From the NCBI RefSeq assembly GCF_014203225.1, contig NZ_JACHIO010000012.1, positions 1 through 64,000 of the forward strand: a DNA stretch of 64,000 bases, written 5' to 3'. Shown here in pieces: positions 33,099 to 43,037 of the stretch (position 1 is the stretch's first letter; every line of letters begins with the position of its first letter). A program made the position numbers and the translations under genes. The stretch is from Granulicella mallensis. GTDB taxonomy: Bacteria > Acidobacteriota > Terriglobia > Terriglobales > Acidobacteriaceae. The notes beneath the pieces are model-generated. The model saw only the letters and a program-made list of their open reading frames with translations. It did not search any database and was not told where the DNA came from.

Positions 33099-36000
33099 TT
33101 ACGGCTGCGGCTTAGGCTGTGGCGGCGGCGGTGGAGGTGGAGGTTGTGGCTGTAAATGTGAAGCATCTGAACCACGAGGAACCGGCTTCCCATTTGCATC
33201 AAGATATTGATCCGTTTTCCCAGTAGAGTTTGGGTTATAGCGATGATAATGGTCGGTACCTTCGTGACCTGGGGCTCCAGGCTTCGCTTGATCGTGGCGG
33301 ACTTTATCCCCTGTCGCTGGATCAACAAAGGTACGGTGGCCAGCGGCAGCAGCGTCTGGATGACTGGTTTCCGTGTAGCCCTGCGATTTTAGATCATCTG
33401 GATTCGCTGGCAGAGGAGTAGCGCCTACAGGGGCAGCAGGAGCGGTAGTGGGTGCACCAGCAGAGTTACCCGCACCATTCGCAAGTGCTTGCGAGTAAGC
33501 ATTCGAGACATCGACCGAATTTATATGAGCTGAAATATACCCGCCAACCGCCCCGGCCCCTGTTGAGACAGCGGCTAATCCGGCATATGCCCATGCACCG
33601 ACTTGCTGACCAGCAGGACTATCTGCAATTTCCTCTCCCCAGACGACACATATAGGACAGTGACCATCTGGATCTGCTTTGCTTAGAGGATTATTGTTCA
33701 CATACCCATAGAGATTAAGACTCTGCGGATTGTCGAGTTGCGAGTACGGCACGGCCTCCGGCTTATCGGCCCAGTCCGGCGACATCCAACGGCCCATGCT
33801 CGATCCGTAGTATCTAGCCCCGAAATAGTCGAGCCCCGATTCTGTGTCTCTTTCTTTGCCGGTAAAGAACGTTGGAGACGGAAAGCAGATCCCGCTGCTT
33901 TGTTGGTTATCCCCAAAAGGTTGACTGGCAGTGGTCTCGCAGAGTGTTCCGGTGCTGTTAGCTCTGGCGCGTTCCGTACCAAGCCAATCCGACAACACGT
34001 AGGTCAGATTGCCACTCTGGTCATAGGTTCCGAGATGTCGCGATCCGGCATAGACCTCCCGGCGGATGACATTGAAGGAGCCATCCAATTCGGTGACCAC
34101 ATGGCCCGCCTGGTCATACAGGTAAACGTTCGTCAGTGCGTTGCCACTGTACTTGGCCACGCGCTGACCCTCGGCATCGTAAATATAGCGGATACCGTTG
34201 GCGCTAACCAGCCTGCTCTCGGCGTCGTATTGCAGCGGAACCACACCAGTGCCCAGAGCATTTCCGGCCGCATCGAAGGTCACGTCGGTGGGTTGATTAT
34301 TCCCATTGAACGTTTCGTAACTGGTGGTCCCCGAACCGGCGGTCACCACCTGCGAAGTCCGGTTCCCGAACGAGTCATAGCTCCACTGCAATCCTGTGGT
34401 GCTCGATCCTGCAGCGACAAGCCGGTTGAGGCTGTCATACAGATAGGCATAGTTACCGTTCACGGAGTCGAACGCATATCCCACATTGCTGTTCGGCTCA
34501 TACCCCAGTGACCAGGCATACTGCGATGGCAGAGGATCAGTTACCGATGCGGGAGAGAGTTGCGCATTGATCTGCATCGTTCCGCTGTTGGCAAGCATAA
34601 TCGACCCACCGGTCTCATCGTATGCCCTTGCGGTAAAGATGTGGACCCCAGGATCGATATTGCTTACGGTGCCCGTGAACGACCAACCGCTGTTCAGGCA
34701 ACTTGGGTTCTGAAAGGCGGCCACCACATCCGACCGAGCGCCCCCGAGCTGAGCCTGTCCCACATAGTAGCCATCCACCAGGACATCGACCCTGCTAATA
34801 TTTTTCGCACAGGCGGTCTGGTTCTGGGTCTCTCCAACCCAACCTCCAGCGAAGATGCTCCCATTGAGTGGCACGACCGAGGTTTGATCGGAGGCGTTCT
34901 GCACCAAATCGAACCAACTGGACACGAATGTCTTGTCTGCGACGACGCTAATAATAACTGGAGCCAGACCCCAGGTTTGCGTCTGGCTGTTGTAGACGGT
35001 GGCCTGAGTTACTGGAGTGCTCTGCCCGCCACTGTCGTAGATGATGGCCGTGACAGTGTGTGGTCCCACGGAGAGATTTCCAATGCTTCCGGTAAAGGTC
35101 CAGCCGCTATTGGCATAACGTTGATCTCCTTGGGCAGCCGCTACATCAGGACGCGAACCTCCCAGGGTGGCGTACCCGATAGGCACACCATCGATCAGGA
35201 TCTTCACGGCCCCCACTGGAGCATGCATCTGGCTGTCGATCGCCCATCCACTAAGGGTCATCAGCCCGCCCGAGACAATCTGACCCGGAAGCGAAGCCGT
35301 GCCGTCTATGGTCCCGTAAGGAGGAGCGTCGGCACTGACGGTGATGGTGTTGTTGCCAGGCCCATCCACCAGGGCTTGGCGATTTCCGGAAGCATCCAGA
35401 GCATAAGCGGTTACTGTATGCGTACCTACGGAAACTCCCCCGATGCTCCCGGTGAAGTTGTACCCGCAGTCCGCATGATGCCCGTCGTTGTTATACGCAA
35501 GTTGCTGCACGTCGGGTCGGGCTCCTCCCAGTGTGGCGTAACCAATTGGAGTCTGGTCGATGTCGATCTCTACGGCAGCCACCGGACAACTTGCCGCAGT
35601 AGCTGCCCATCCGCTGATCGCGATTAAACCGTTCTGCGGCAGCGCACTTGCGTTGATCGACACATTGGGGAAGCGGAAGACATCGTCGTTGAAAAAACCG
35701 TCCATGTACCCATTCAAAGTCGATGGAGAAGATGTCTGGGCCGCATTGAGGGCGTTATAGCTCGTCTGCCGCATTCGGTTGTCGTACGAGCGGGTTTCAT
35801 TCAGACCGTTCCCCAGGCTCGACTCCAATAGTCCCACCGATCCATAAGAGGTAGCCTTGAAGAGAGAAGACGGGCTCGTTGGCTGTTGGTATCCAGTTAC
35901 AGCATTCAGCCGTCCAGCGTTGTCATAAGTCAGTCCATGACCGCCATAGTAGGCGTTTCGCGCGGCGTCGGTCCCGTGGTCATAGCTGGTAAGGTTTCCT

Positions 36001-39000
36001 GCAAGATCATAGGTAAAGAACTGATCGATCCGGTCAGAACCACACAGACTGGCGATGCAGGTCGACTTCACCGTCATCCGGCCCATCGCATCATAGCTGT
36101 AAACGTTGCCGTTTGAGCCGTCGGCTACGTTCGAGGACGATAAACGTCCGATTGTGTTGCACTGTGCGAAACCCGTTCCTCCACAGCTTGGAGCGCCCCA
36201 GTCGCCGGTTTCGTCGTAATTGAATGCAGCGGCCACAGTCCCGTCCGAATACGTCTTCGATAACAATCGATTCAAGGCATCGTAGTTGTAATTCGTCGTG
36301 ATGCCGCGTCCATCCGTCTTGTAAACCAGATTCCCGTTTGCATCGTAGCCATTAACACATTTGCCACTACTCCATTGTCCGTAGCAGATCGTACCCGACT
36401 CAGGATTTTGCGATGTAATCAACCGGGACAACGAATCATACGAAAAGCTGCGTGCGCGCGCGCCGCCAGACAGATCGTGCTGTGTAACATTCAGCAGATT
36501 TCCGAGAACGTCGTAGGTGTAGTTGGTCATGGCCCCATTGGGCTCAGTTACCGCAGTAAGCCGCCCCAGAGCATCCGTCGTCTGCTGCCATTTATTTCCA
36601 TTTTCATCGGTCACGGTGGTGACATTGCCGTTATAAGACAGGGACGCAGTGGATTGGTCGGGATTGGTTTGTACCAGCTTCCTGCCCAGCGCGTCGTAGG
36701 TCTGGGAGGTAATTCCATAGCTGGGATCTTTGCTGGTGCGGTAGGGATTGGAGGTCGTCACTACTCTGCCCTGATCGTCGGATACCGTATCCGAATAAAC
36801 GGTCCCGCTCGGATCGGAATTAAGCTGGGTCTGCTTCACCTGCCCCAACCCGTCATACACCATTGTTGTAATTTTGCTGGCACCCTGGCTGACGGCTGTG
36901 GTCGCTACCATGCTGAACATCGGGCCGGAGCAACTGCTATTCGGATCGTCGCTGTAGCAGTAACCCGTCGATCCTCCGTCGGGATAGTTCACATGGCTCG
37001 GCCTGTTCAGCAGGTCGTACGAGATGCTGGTCGTCTTATGGTTCGGATCCGTAGAAGAGGCAATCGTTCCCGTGCAGAAGTTATATTGCGACGTTGTAGT
37101 TTGGCCCTTTGCATTAGTAACACTGGTAGGAAATGCCTTTGTCTGGCCGCTTGGCGCGCAAGCTGTATTTGCCCAGGAATCACCGAAGCTAAAACTGGTC
37201 AGGTTTCCTTTTGGATCGATCGTAGACAGGATGTTTCCGGCATCGTCGTACTGACTTGTGGTCGTCAGCAAGGAATTGGTCGTGTTCAGCCAGTGGGAGA
37301 CGGCCGTTACATTCCCGCGCGTATGATAGGTCGTTCCGAACCCAGTGTCGTGCTGAATCGCCCCACTCGCTTGGATTGTTTGATTGGAGCGTGTGTAGTT
37401 GTCATACTCGTACGTAGCCTGCGCCGCCAGGTTTCCGGCGCCGTCGTACGTACTCACTATAACGGGCTTATCGACAATATTGAGCGGCGTATAGCTGGCA
37501 TTGTTGTTGTGAAGATAGGTATAGTCTGTCCTTCTCACGAGTGGCCCCGGAGCTCCAGCGCCATAATCGAATTCGCGCACCTCGGTCGGATTCAGGCGCG
37601 AGGCTACGCCTCCGCCTCCCTGGCAGGGATTGCATGTATAGGAGAATGTCTCGTAATCTGTCTCCTTCTTCGTGACCAACCCACTGTCGAGCGTAGTGGT
37701 TACGCGGATGGGCCGAACATTCGCCACACCACTGTCCATCGGAGCAAATTCCGCGGCGTAATCCGTCTGCGTGCTACGCAGCACGTGGCCCGTCGGATCG
37801 GCATAGGTAGTGCTGGTCTCATATTTGCTGGTCGAAGAATAGGAAGCGCTGCCCACCACCACACCCGCCGGGCCGAAGTTGTGAACCTGGATATTTCCAT
37901 CGGGGTCGGTGACCTTGTCGGAAGAGGCGGTCGGGTTGTACGTCCATTTGTACGACTGCCCATCTATAGTCACGGTCCGGGTTTGCACCGCACGACCGCC
38001 GACAACATTATTCCGCAGTCCCTTTCCGGGGCTATACGATACCTGATAAAAGTCGGTATAGGTATAGCTGATCGATCCTCCTGTAGGCAGATCGATGCGC
38101 GAAAGCTCCCCTGGACTGCCAGCATTATAGGTAAATACATAAGCCTTCTGGTCGGGCAAAGTGATGCGACTTACTTCAATACCGGTGGTGCTAATTTCGT
38201 TGCACTGCGGCTGCCCACTCGGGGCCAATCCGACTCCAGATTGAGGGCAAGCCGTAGAAGTCCACTGAACCTCTTCATAATCGACATGGTATTGCTGCGG
38301 ATTGCCATTGGAGTCATTTACCGTGTAAATCACATGGAGTGCTGGCCCCGTACCTGGCGGTGGGTAGTTCGGGTCGTTGCTTGTAGTGACGATGTTCCGC
38401 CCTAAGGTATCCGCCGTGGCTGTGACCAGATTTCCATTGGCATCGCGGATTTGATATGGCGTATACAGCATCTGCGCGCCGTCTTTGGTATAGATAACGC
38501 TATTCGTGGAATCAAACCCATTAGGAGTATTCAGGAGTATGCCAGACCCATCAAGCGCCGGCCCTTGAAGACTGGATCCCAGGCAGTTGATATTGCTCGC
38601 AGAAGTTCCACCTGCGTTATAGTTCTCCGCCCGGATAGGAACCGGATGCGCCGTACCCTGATAATCACGCACCACCCAGTTGGTGTAATACGTATACAGG
38701 TAATACATGTTGTAATCGTACGGAGGACCTCCACCACTTACGAAGACAGGGGTTGGGCAGTTGTCGACATGCTTGGTTCCAGAAGCAGCCCACTGGTAAG
38801 GGTTTGTAAAACGCCAGTTCGTCGAGCTTTGCCCAGTTTCAGAAACATCATATTGGCCCGTTACAGGACAGGGCGGCAGAGGTGGAGGATTCTGCCCGAC
38901 CACGACTTTTTTGTCGGCCGGAGTCTGCGATGCGCAAAAATCTGGAACCCATTCCTTTAGCCATGTAGGTGTGTCGTACACCAGCGTCCAGTTGAGCGTC

Positions 39001-39233
39001 ATCCCACCACGTTGTTTTTCGCTCGCAATGGGAATGGAGATATGCAAGTTTCCATTCTGCAGATTGACCGCATCGATATCCCCCAGATGGAAGACGCTAT
39101 TCGGTGGCAACCCCTTCTCTTCCGCCGTCGTGAGTTGTGCGTAGAGGGGAAGGCCAGTAAACAGCAGAAATGCAGCTAAAATACGCAGACGAACAGATAC
39201 AAGCGCAACCCAATGCAGCGCAGCACGAGACAT
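33099..39233 (-). CDS. RHS/YD-repeat polymorphic toxin, Sec-exported
   Basis: A 2044-residue protein. It has a signal peptide (to about residue 33, LLFTGLPLYAQ), an N-terminal region with LPPNSVFHLGDIDAVNLQNG, and YD/RHS repeats from about residue 400 to 1170. Three Ig-like units of about 110 residues (about 1180-1555) are next, followed by more YD repeats and the RHS core GKERDTESGLDYFGARYYGS near 1793. After DPDGHC (about 1860) comes a variable toxin end: DPATGDKVRHDQAKPGAPGH, EGTDHYHRYNPNSTGK, YLDANGKPVPRGSDASH and a proline-rich tail. I cannot place this domain with certainty; the His-rich core suggests a nuclease. No PAAR domain or VgrG gene is nearby, so delivery is more WapA-like than type VI. 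Confidence 0.9.
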   Translation of the reverse strand: MSRAALHWVALVSVRLRILAAFLLFTGLPLYAQLTTAEEKGLPPNSVFHLGDIDAVNLQNGNLHISIPIASEKQRGGMTLNWTLVYDTPTWLKEWVPDFCASQTPADKKVVVGQNPPPLPPCPVTGQYDVSETGQSSTNWRFTNPYQWAASGTKHVDNCPTPVFVSGGGPPYDYNMYYLYTYYTNWVVRDYQGTAHPVPIRAENYNAGGTSASNINCLGSSLQGPALDGSGILLNTPNGFDSTNSVIYTKDGAQMLYTPYQIRDANGNLVTATADTLGRNIVTTSNDPNYPPPGTGPALHVIYTVNDSNGNPQQYHVDYEEVQWTSTACPQSGVGLAPSGQPQCNEISTTGIEVSRITLPDQKAYVFTYNAGSPGELSRIDLPTGGSISYTYTDFYQVSYSPGKGLRNNVVGGRAVQTRTVTIDGQSYKWTYNPTASSDKVTDPDGNIQVHNFGPAGVVVGSASYSSTSKYETSTTYADPTGHVLRSTQTDYAAEFAPMDSGVANVRPIRVTTTLDSGLVTKKETDYETFSYTCNPCQGGGGVASRLNPTEVREFDYGAGAPGPLVRRTDYTYLHNNNASYTPLNIVDKPVIVSTYDGAGNLAAQATYEYDNYTRSNQTIQASGAIQHDTGFGTTYHTRGNVTAVSHWLNTTNSLLTTTSQYDDAGNILSTIDPKGNLTSFSFGDSWANTACAPSGQTKAFPTSVTNAKGQTTTSQYNFCTGTIASSTDPNHKTTSISYDLLNRPSHVNYPDGGSTGYCYSDDPNSSCSGPMFSMVATTAVSQGASKITTMVYDGLGQVKQTQLNSDPSGTVYSDTVSDDQGRVVTTSNPYRTSKDPSYGITSQTYDALGRKLVQTNPDQSTASLSYNGNVTTVTDENGNKWQQTTDALGRLTAVTEPNGAMTNYTYDVLGNLLNVTQHDLSGGARARSFSYDSLSRLITSQNPESGTICYGQWSSGKCVNGYDANGNLVYKTDGRGITTNYNYDALNRLLSKTYSDGTVAAAFNYDETGDWGAPSCGGTGFAQCNTIGRLSSSNVADGSNGNVYSYDAMGRMTVKSTCIASLCGSDRIDQFFTYDLAGNLTSYDHGTDAARNAYYGGHGLTYDNAGRLNAVTGYQQPTSPSSLFKATSYGSVGLLESSLGNGLNETRSYDNRMRQTSYNALNAAQTSSPSTLNGYMDGFFNDDVFRFPNVSINASALPQNGLIAISGWAATAASCPVAAVEIDIDQTPIGYATLGGARPDVQQLAYNNDGHHADCGYNFTGSIGGVSVGTHTVTAYALDASGNRQALVDGPGNNTITVSADAPPYGTIDGTASLPGQIVSGGLMTLSGWAIDSQMHAPVGAVKILIDGVPIGYATLGGSRPDVAAAQGDQRYANSGWTFTGSIGNLSVGPHTVTAIIYDSGGQSTPVTQATVYNSQTQTWGLAPVIISVVADKTFVSSWFDLVQNASDQTSVVPLNGSIFAGGWVGETQNQTACAKNISRVDVLVDGYYVGQAQLGGARSDVVAAFQNPSCLNSGWSFTGTVSNIDPGVHIFTARAYDETGGSIMLANSGTMQINAQLSPASVTDPLPSQYAWSLGYEPNSNVGYAFDSVNGNYAYLYDSLNRLVAAGSSTTGLQWSYDSFGNRTSQVVTAGSGTTSYETFNGNNQPTDVTFDAAGNALGTGVVPLQYDAESRLVSANGIRYIYDAEGQRVAKYSGNALTNVYLYDQAGHVVTELDGSFNVIRREVYAGSRHLGTYDQSGNLTYVLSDWLGTERARANSTGTLCETTASQPFGDNQQSSGICFPSPTFFTGKERDTESGLDYFGARYYGSSMGRWMSPDWADKPEAVPYSQLDNPQSLNLYGYVNNNPLSKADPDGHCPICVVWGEEIADSPAGQQVGAWAYAGLAAVSTGAGAVGGYISAHINSVDVSNAYSQALANGAGNSAGAPTTAPAAPVGATPLPANPDDLKSQGYTETSHPDAAAAGHRTFVDPATGDKVRHDQAKPGAPGHEGTDHYHRYNPNSTGKTDQYLDANGKPVPRGSDASHLQPQPPPPPPPPQPKPQP

Positions 39234-39360
39234 GAATGGTTCCTTATAAAGTTTATGGGGGTACGGTAACGGGGGCCTTCCCCCTACTATAGAGCCATCA
39301 CACGATGAATGATTTCATTTTAATGATGTTTTTTTATCACCCTTGTGAAATTCACTATGG
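39234..39360. other. AT-rich leader of the RHS gene
   Basis: Markedly AT-rich compared with its surroundings (AATGATGTTTTTTTATCACC, TTTCATTTTAATG), between the RHS gene and the symporter gene. It probably holds the RHS promoter. No box could be assigned with confidence. Confidence 0.4.
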
Positions 39361-40761
39361 CTAAGATTCCACCCCATCCAGCACCACCTCATCTGGTAAC
39401 TCCGTACCGAAGACACCTTCCCACTTCGCCACCACGACACTAGCCAGGCAATTACCCACAACGTTCACCATGGTTCGTGCCATATCCATCAGCGCATCGA
39501 TGCCAAGGATGACAAAGATCGGTTCGACCGGCAGATGAAACGTCGAGGCCGTCGCGAGCAACACGACCAATGTCGCGCGTGGAACGCCAGCAACACCTTT
39601 GCTTGTCAGTACCAGCGTCACCATCATCAGTAGTTGCTGACCTATCGACATGGAGATACCCGCCGCCTGCGCGACGAAGATACTCGCCACGGCGAGATAT
39701 AACGTCGAGCCGTCCAGGTTGAAGCTATAACCTGCCGGAATGACAAACGCCACGATGCGTCGCGGAACTCCGAGCGCCTCCATCTGCTCCATCGCACGCG
39801 GCAGAGCGGCCTCGCTGGTTGCGGTCGCAAACGCAATCGTGGCCGGCTCGGCGACCGCGGCGATGAACTTCGCAATCGGCACCTTGAAGAGCATCGCGGC
39901 GGGGAGCAATACCAGCACACCGAACATAGCCAGCGCGCCATAGAGTGTCAGCAATAGTTTGCCGAGGTTCACCAGCACGCCCAGCCCCATGTTGCCGACG
40001 GTATACGCCATCGCCGCACCCACGCCGATCGGCGCAAAGTACATCACTACATTCGTGAAGCGAAACATCACCTCGCTGAGGCTCTCGCACAGCCGCAGCA
40101 CAGGCCCTCGCTTGGCTTCGCTCAACGTCGCCAACGCAATGCCGAAGAAGACAGCGAACACCGCAACCTGCAGGATCTGTCCTTCGGCAATGCTCTTGGC
40201 GATGTTCTCAGGAAAGACATGAAGTAGAAAATCATCCCAGTGCGTGGGAGGCGGTGCGCTCACAACCTGCGCCGTCTTCGTAGCGGCTGACATCGATAAC
40301 CCTACACCGGCCCGGGTGATGTTGATCGCCAACAGCCCAATCCCCAGCGCCAGCGTGGTAACCACTTCGAAGTACACCAACGCCTTGATGCCCATGCGGC
40401 CAACGCTCTTCAGGTCGCCATGCCCCGCAATGCCTACCACCAGCGTCGCAAGGATCAACGGAGCGACGATGGTCTTGATGAGCCGAAGAAAGATGTCGGA
40501 AAACACGCGGAGGCCCACAGCGAAGTGCGGAGCATCGAAGCCGAGCTCAGCACCGGCGACCATCGCCACAAAGATCCAGGGCGTAAGACTTCTCCGCTGT
40601 ACAGCAAAAGCCGCCAGCAAAGCTACACCCAGCCAACGCATCCCCAGCGCAACGTCGTGCGGCACGTGTACATGAGGGAGCTGCAACACTGCTCCGAGCG
40701 CCAGAGCCGCCAATCCTGGCCCGAGCAGGACCAGATCCTTCTTTGAAAATCCTTTTGCCAT
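39361..40761 (-). CDS. dicarboxylate/amino acid:cation symporter (DAACS family)
   Basis: A 466-residue inner-membrane transporter of the GltP/DctA family that takes up glutamate, aspartate or C4-dicarboxylates with H+ or Na+. The eight-helix plus two-hairpin topology is visible. Key motifs are TATSEAALPRAM (the SSAATLP-type hairpin), AGYSFNLDGSTLYLA and MARTMVNVVGN in the substrate site. ATG 40761 is chosen, because the frame upstream to 40818 adds an unlikely soluble leader. No partner gene is adjacent. Confidence 0.87.
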   Translation of the reverse strand: MAKGFSKKDLVLLGPGLAALALGAVLQLPHVHVPHDVALGMRWLGVALLAAFAVQRRSLTPWIFVAMVAGAELGFDAPHFAVGLRVFSDIFLRLIKTIVAPLILATLVVGIAGHGDLKSVGRMGIKALVYFEVVTTLALGIGLLAINITRAGVGLSMSAATKTAQVVSAPPPTHWDDFLLHVFPENIAKSIAEGQILQVAVFAVFFGIALATLSEAKRGPVLRLCESLSEVMFRFTNVVMYFAPIGVGAAMAYTVGNMGLGVLVNLGKLLLTLYGALAMFGVLVLLPAAMLFKVPIAKFIAAVAEPATIAFATATSEAALPRAMEQMEALGVPRRIVAFVIPAGYSFNLDGSTLYLAVASIFVAQAAGISMSIGQQLLMMVTLVLTSKGVAGVPRATLVVLLATASTFHLPVEPIFVILGIDALMDMARTMVNVVGNCLASVVVAKWEGVFGTELPDEVVLDGVES

Positions 40762-40984
40762 TCCGCGAAGAATATCAGTGACCGGTGGGAATAGGCACGT
40801 TGTTAAGCACCTCTTCAAATAGTTAAAGGATTAATCGAAACATTCGGGGCCAAAGGGGTGTTATCACACGTATATTGTTTAGTCGCTGGCTATCAATAGC
40901 CTTCCAGCGACTGAAAGAATTTTGTCCGCCATCCTCTGGCGTACTTTTTCGGGAACATGGTGCAAGCCCGCACGGAGGGCTCTC

Positions 40985-42856
40985 ATGAACATCGCTCGCT
41001 GCAAATATCTGCCGACTCTCCTCCTCTTCAGCGCATTCGCCCTCTTTGGCAACCCCATACAAGCTAAGGCTCAAGCGCCCCCCACCCCACCCACTCCTCC
41101 AGCCACCTATCCGCAGATCGTGCGACTGAGCCTCGTTCAGGGCGACGTGCGCATCTCGCGCGGCAAGGATGCCGAACACGCTACCGGAGCCGTCTGGGAG
41201 AAGGCCGCAGCCAACCTTCCCCTGGAAGACGGCTTCAATCTCGTCACAGGTCAGGGCCGTGCCGAGATCGAGTTAGAAGATGCCTCTACCGTGTACCTGG
41301 GCGAGAACTCCGCGCTGAGTCTCGATCTTTTAGAGACCACAGGCGGCGTGCCTCGTACAGAGATGACGCTGCTCACCGGCACAGCCACGCTGAACGTCAA
41401 GCCTATCGTTGCGGGCGAATGGTTCCTGCTTCGTACTCCTACCAACGGCATCGCCATCCGCTATCCCCACACAGCCTACCTGCGCATCAACAGCTATATG
41501 GATGCCATGTCCGTCACCCCGCAAGAGGACGCGGATATTCATATCGGACGTTCCACAGAGATGGTGCAAGGCACAAAGGGGCAGACCTTCATCTCGCGCG
41601 GAGGCCAACCTCTCGTTCCAGACGTGTCGGACATCTCCAACTTCTCCGAATGGGACAACTGGGTAGCCACTCGCCGTGCCGCGCGAGCAGCCTCTGTCTC
41701 TGCCGTCATGAAAGATGCAGGGCTGGCCACTCCGATTCCTGGACTGGCGGATATGAATGCCAAGGGAACCTTCTTCCCCTGCGAACCCTACGGCACGTGC
41801 TGGGAGCCGACCCATGGCTGGGCCCACCAGACGGCAGCAGGCAATCAATCCGACCCACAGCAAGCTGACTCACCGGACCCACAACAAGCCGGACCTCTTC
41901 CCCTGGAGAGCTACGGCACCGGTGCTCCCCCCTTACTGTATTGGGAGGACGAAGACCCCTTTCCCTGCACTCCCGACAGACTGCACTACCTGATCCAGGA
42001 CGATCCCGACACCGGCCAGTCGACAATCGTCGACAGCGAACTGACCTACGACGATTATGACTATGACTGGACCGTCTGCCACGCCGGCAGTTGGCTCTAC
42101 CGGAACAATCGGTACGTGTGGGTGGTAGGCGATAAGAGACACCATCATCCCCCGATGCATTGGGTCAAATGCGGACACAAGACAGGCTATGTTCCCATCC
42201 ATCCGCACGATGTTGCGGGCAAACCTCCGCTGAATCTGAAGCACGGACTCTTCGCACCGGGCGGCAAAAAAGGTGGCTCTATCGAGCGTGTCGCCTACGA
42301 TCCCAGATCTCAGGTCAAGCTATTGGAGGAGCCTCCCAAAGAGTTCCGCAAGGCATACTACCCTCCCCTCGCTCGGGCGGAGGCACCGCACGTCGAAGCT
42401 CACATAGCCACCTTCTCCGGCAACAAAGACCCGCATGGGATGCACCCTGGAACACCCATCACCTTCGACCATAAGTCGCAAAGCTTCATGGTGGCCCGCC
42501 AGGTCACGCAGGGAGGCCGTACAACCACGGTGAATGAACCCTTTGGCAACCATGGAGACAGGGCACAATCGGGCGGTGGATCCTTCCATAACGGTGGAGG
42601 CTTCGGCGGTTCCCGAGGATCCGGCTCCGCAGGGCGCTCTGGTGGCAGCTCAGGCGGCGGTGGCTCCCGTGGAGGTGGTGGGGGAGGCGGAGGAGGCGGT
42701 TCCCACGGTGGTGGCGGCGGCGGTGGTGGCGGCGGAGGGGGTGGTGGTAGCCACGGCGGTGGTGGTGGTGGCGGCGGTGGTGGCGGCGGCGGTGGTGGCG
42801 GCGGCGGTGGTGGCGGCGGTGGTGGTGGCGGCGGTGGTGGTGGCGGACATCACTAG
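40985..42856 (+). CDS. exported FecR-like protein with very long glycine tract
   Basis: A 623-residue protein. It has a signal peptide (to about residue 30) and a FecR-like beta region (about 40-190: VQGDVRISRGKDAEHATG, EIELEDASTVYLGENSALSL, LLTGTATLNV). A DUF6600-type middle has repeated Trp/Tyr motifs (WLYRNNRYVWVVGDKRHHHP, MHWVKCGHKTGYVPIHPHDV). The C-terminal end of about 80 residues is almost pure glycine, with a few Ser and His, ending GGHH. ATG 40985 has GGAGGG five bases upstream. It is probably surface or periplasmic. The glycine tract is coded by GGT/GGC repeats that may vary in length. Confidence 0.8.
   Translation: MNIARCKYLPTLLLFSAFALFGNPIQAKAQAPPTPPTPPATYPQIVRLSLVQGDVRISRGKDAEHATGAVWEKAAANLPLEDGFNLVTGQGRAEIELEDASTVYLGENSALSLDLLETTGGVPRTEMTLLTGTATLNVKPIVAGEWFLLRTPTNGIAIRYPHTAYLRINSYMDAMSVTPQEDADIHIGRSTEMVQGTKGQTFISRGGQPLVPDVSDISNFSEWDNWVATRRAARAASVSAVMKDAGLATPIPGLADMNAKGTFFPCEPYGTCWEPTHGWAHQTAAGNQSDPQQADSPDPQQAGPLPLESYGTGAPPLLYWEDEDPFPCTPDRLHYLIQDDPDTGQSTIVDSELTYDDYDYDWTVCHAGSWLYRNNRYVWVVGDKRHHHPPMHWVKCGHKTGYVPIHPHDVAGKPPLNLKHGLFAPGGKKGGSIERVAYDPRSQVKLLEEPPKEFRKAYYPPLARAEAPHVEAHIATFSGNKDPHGMHPGTPITFDHKSQSFMVARQVTQGGRTTTVNEPFGNHGDRAQSGGGSFHNGGGFGGSRGSGSAGRSGGSSGGGGSRGGGGGGGGGGSHGGGGGGGGGGGGGGSHGGGGGGGGGGGGGGGGGGGGGGGGGGGGGGGHH
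42613..42849 (+). repeat. GGT/GGC trinucleotide tract coding polyglycine
   Basis: More than 200 bases of GGT, GGC and GGA codons with occasional AGC and CAC. The last 110 bases are almost entirely (GGTGGTGGCGGC)-like units. Such tracts are prone to slippage and to assembly error. Confidence 0.85.
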
Positions 42857-43037
42857 GACTCGCCGCCCATCCAGTGGGATCCTCATGCATCACTCCCGCA
42901 TGAGGGTTCTACTGGATGAGAGCAGGCGACAACAGCGACAGGTGCAATCGCAGCTAGCTGTAATCGTAGCTAAAGGATGCACTCTCGCTCTTGCGGCAAG
43001 CGCCCACTCTCAGCCCTTCCGCAAGTACAATTTCCCC

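Noticed and set aside
36375..38405. 676-codon open frame on the forward strand opposite the RHS gene
   Set aside because: It has no ribosome site or domain, is Ile/Arg/Gly-rich in the way expected of an antisense reading, and lies wholly inside the clear RHS coding frame.
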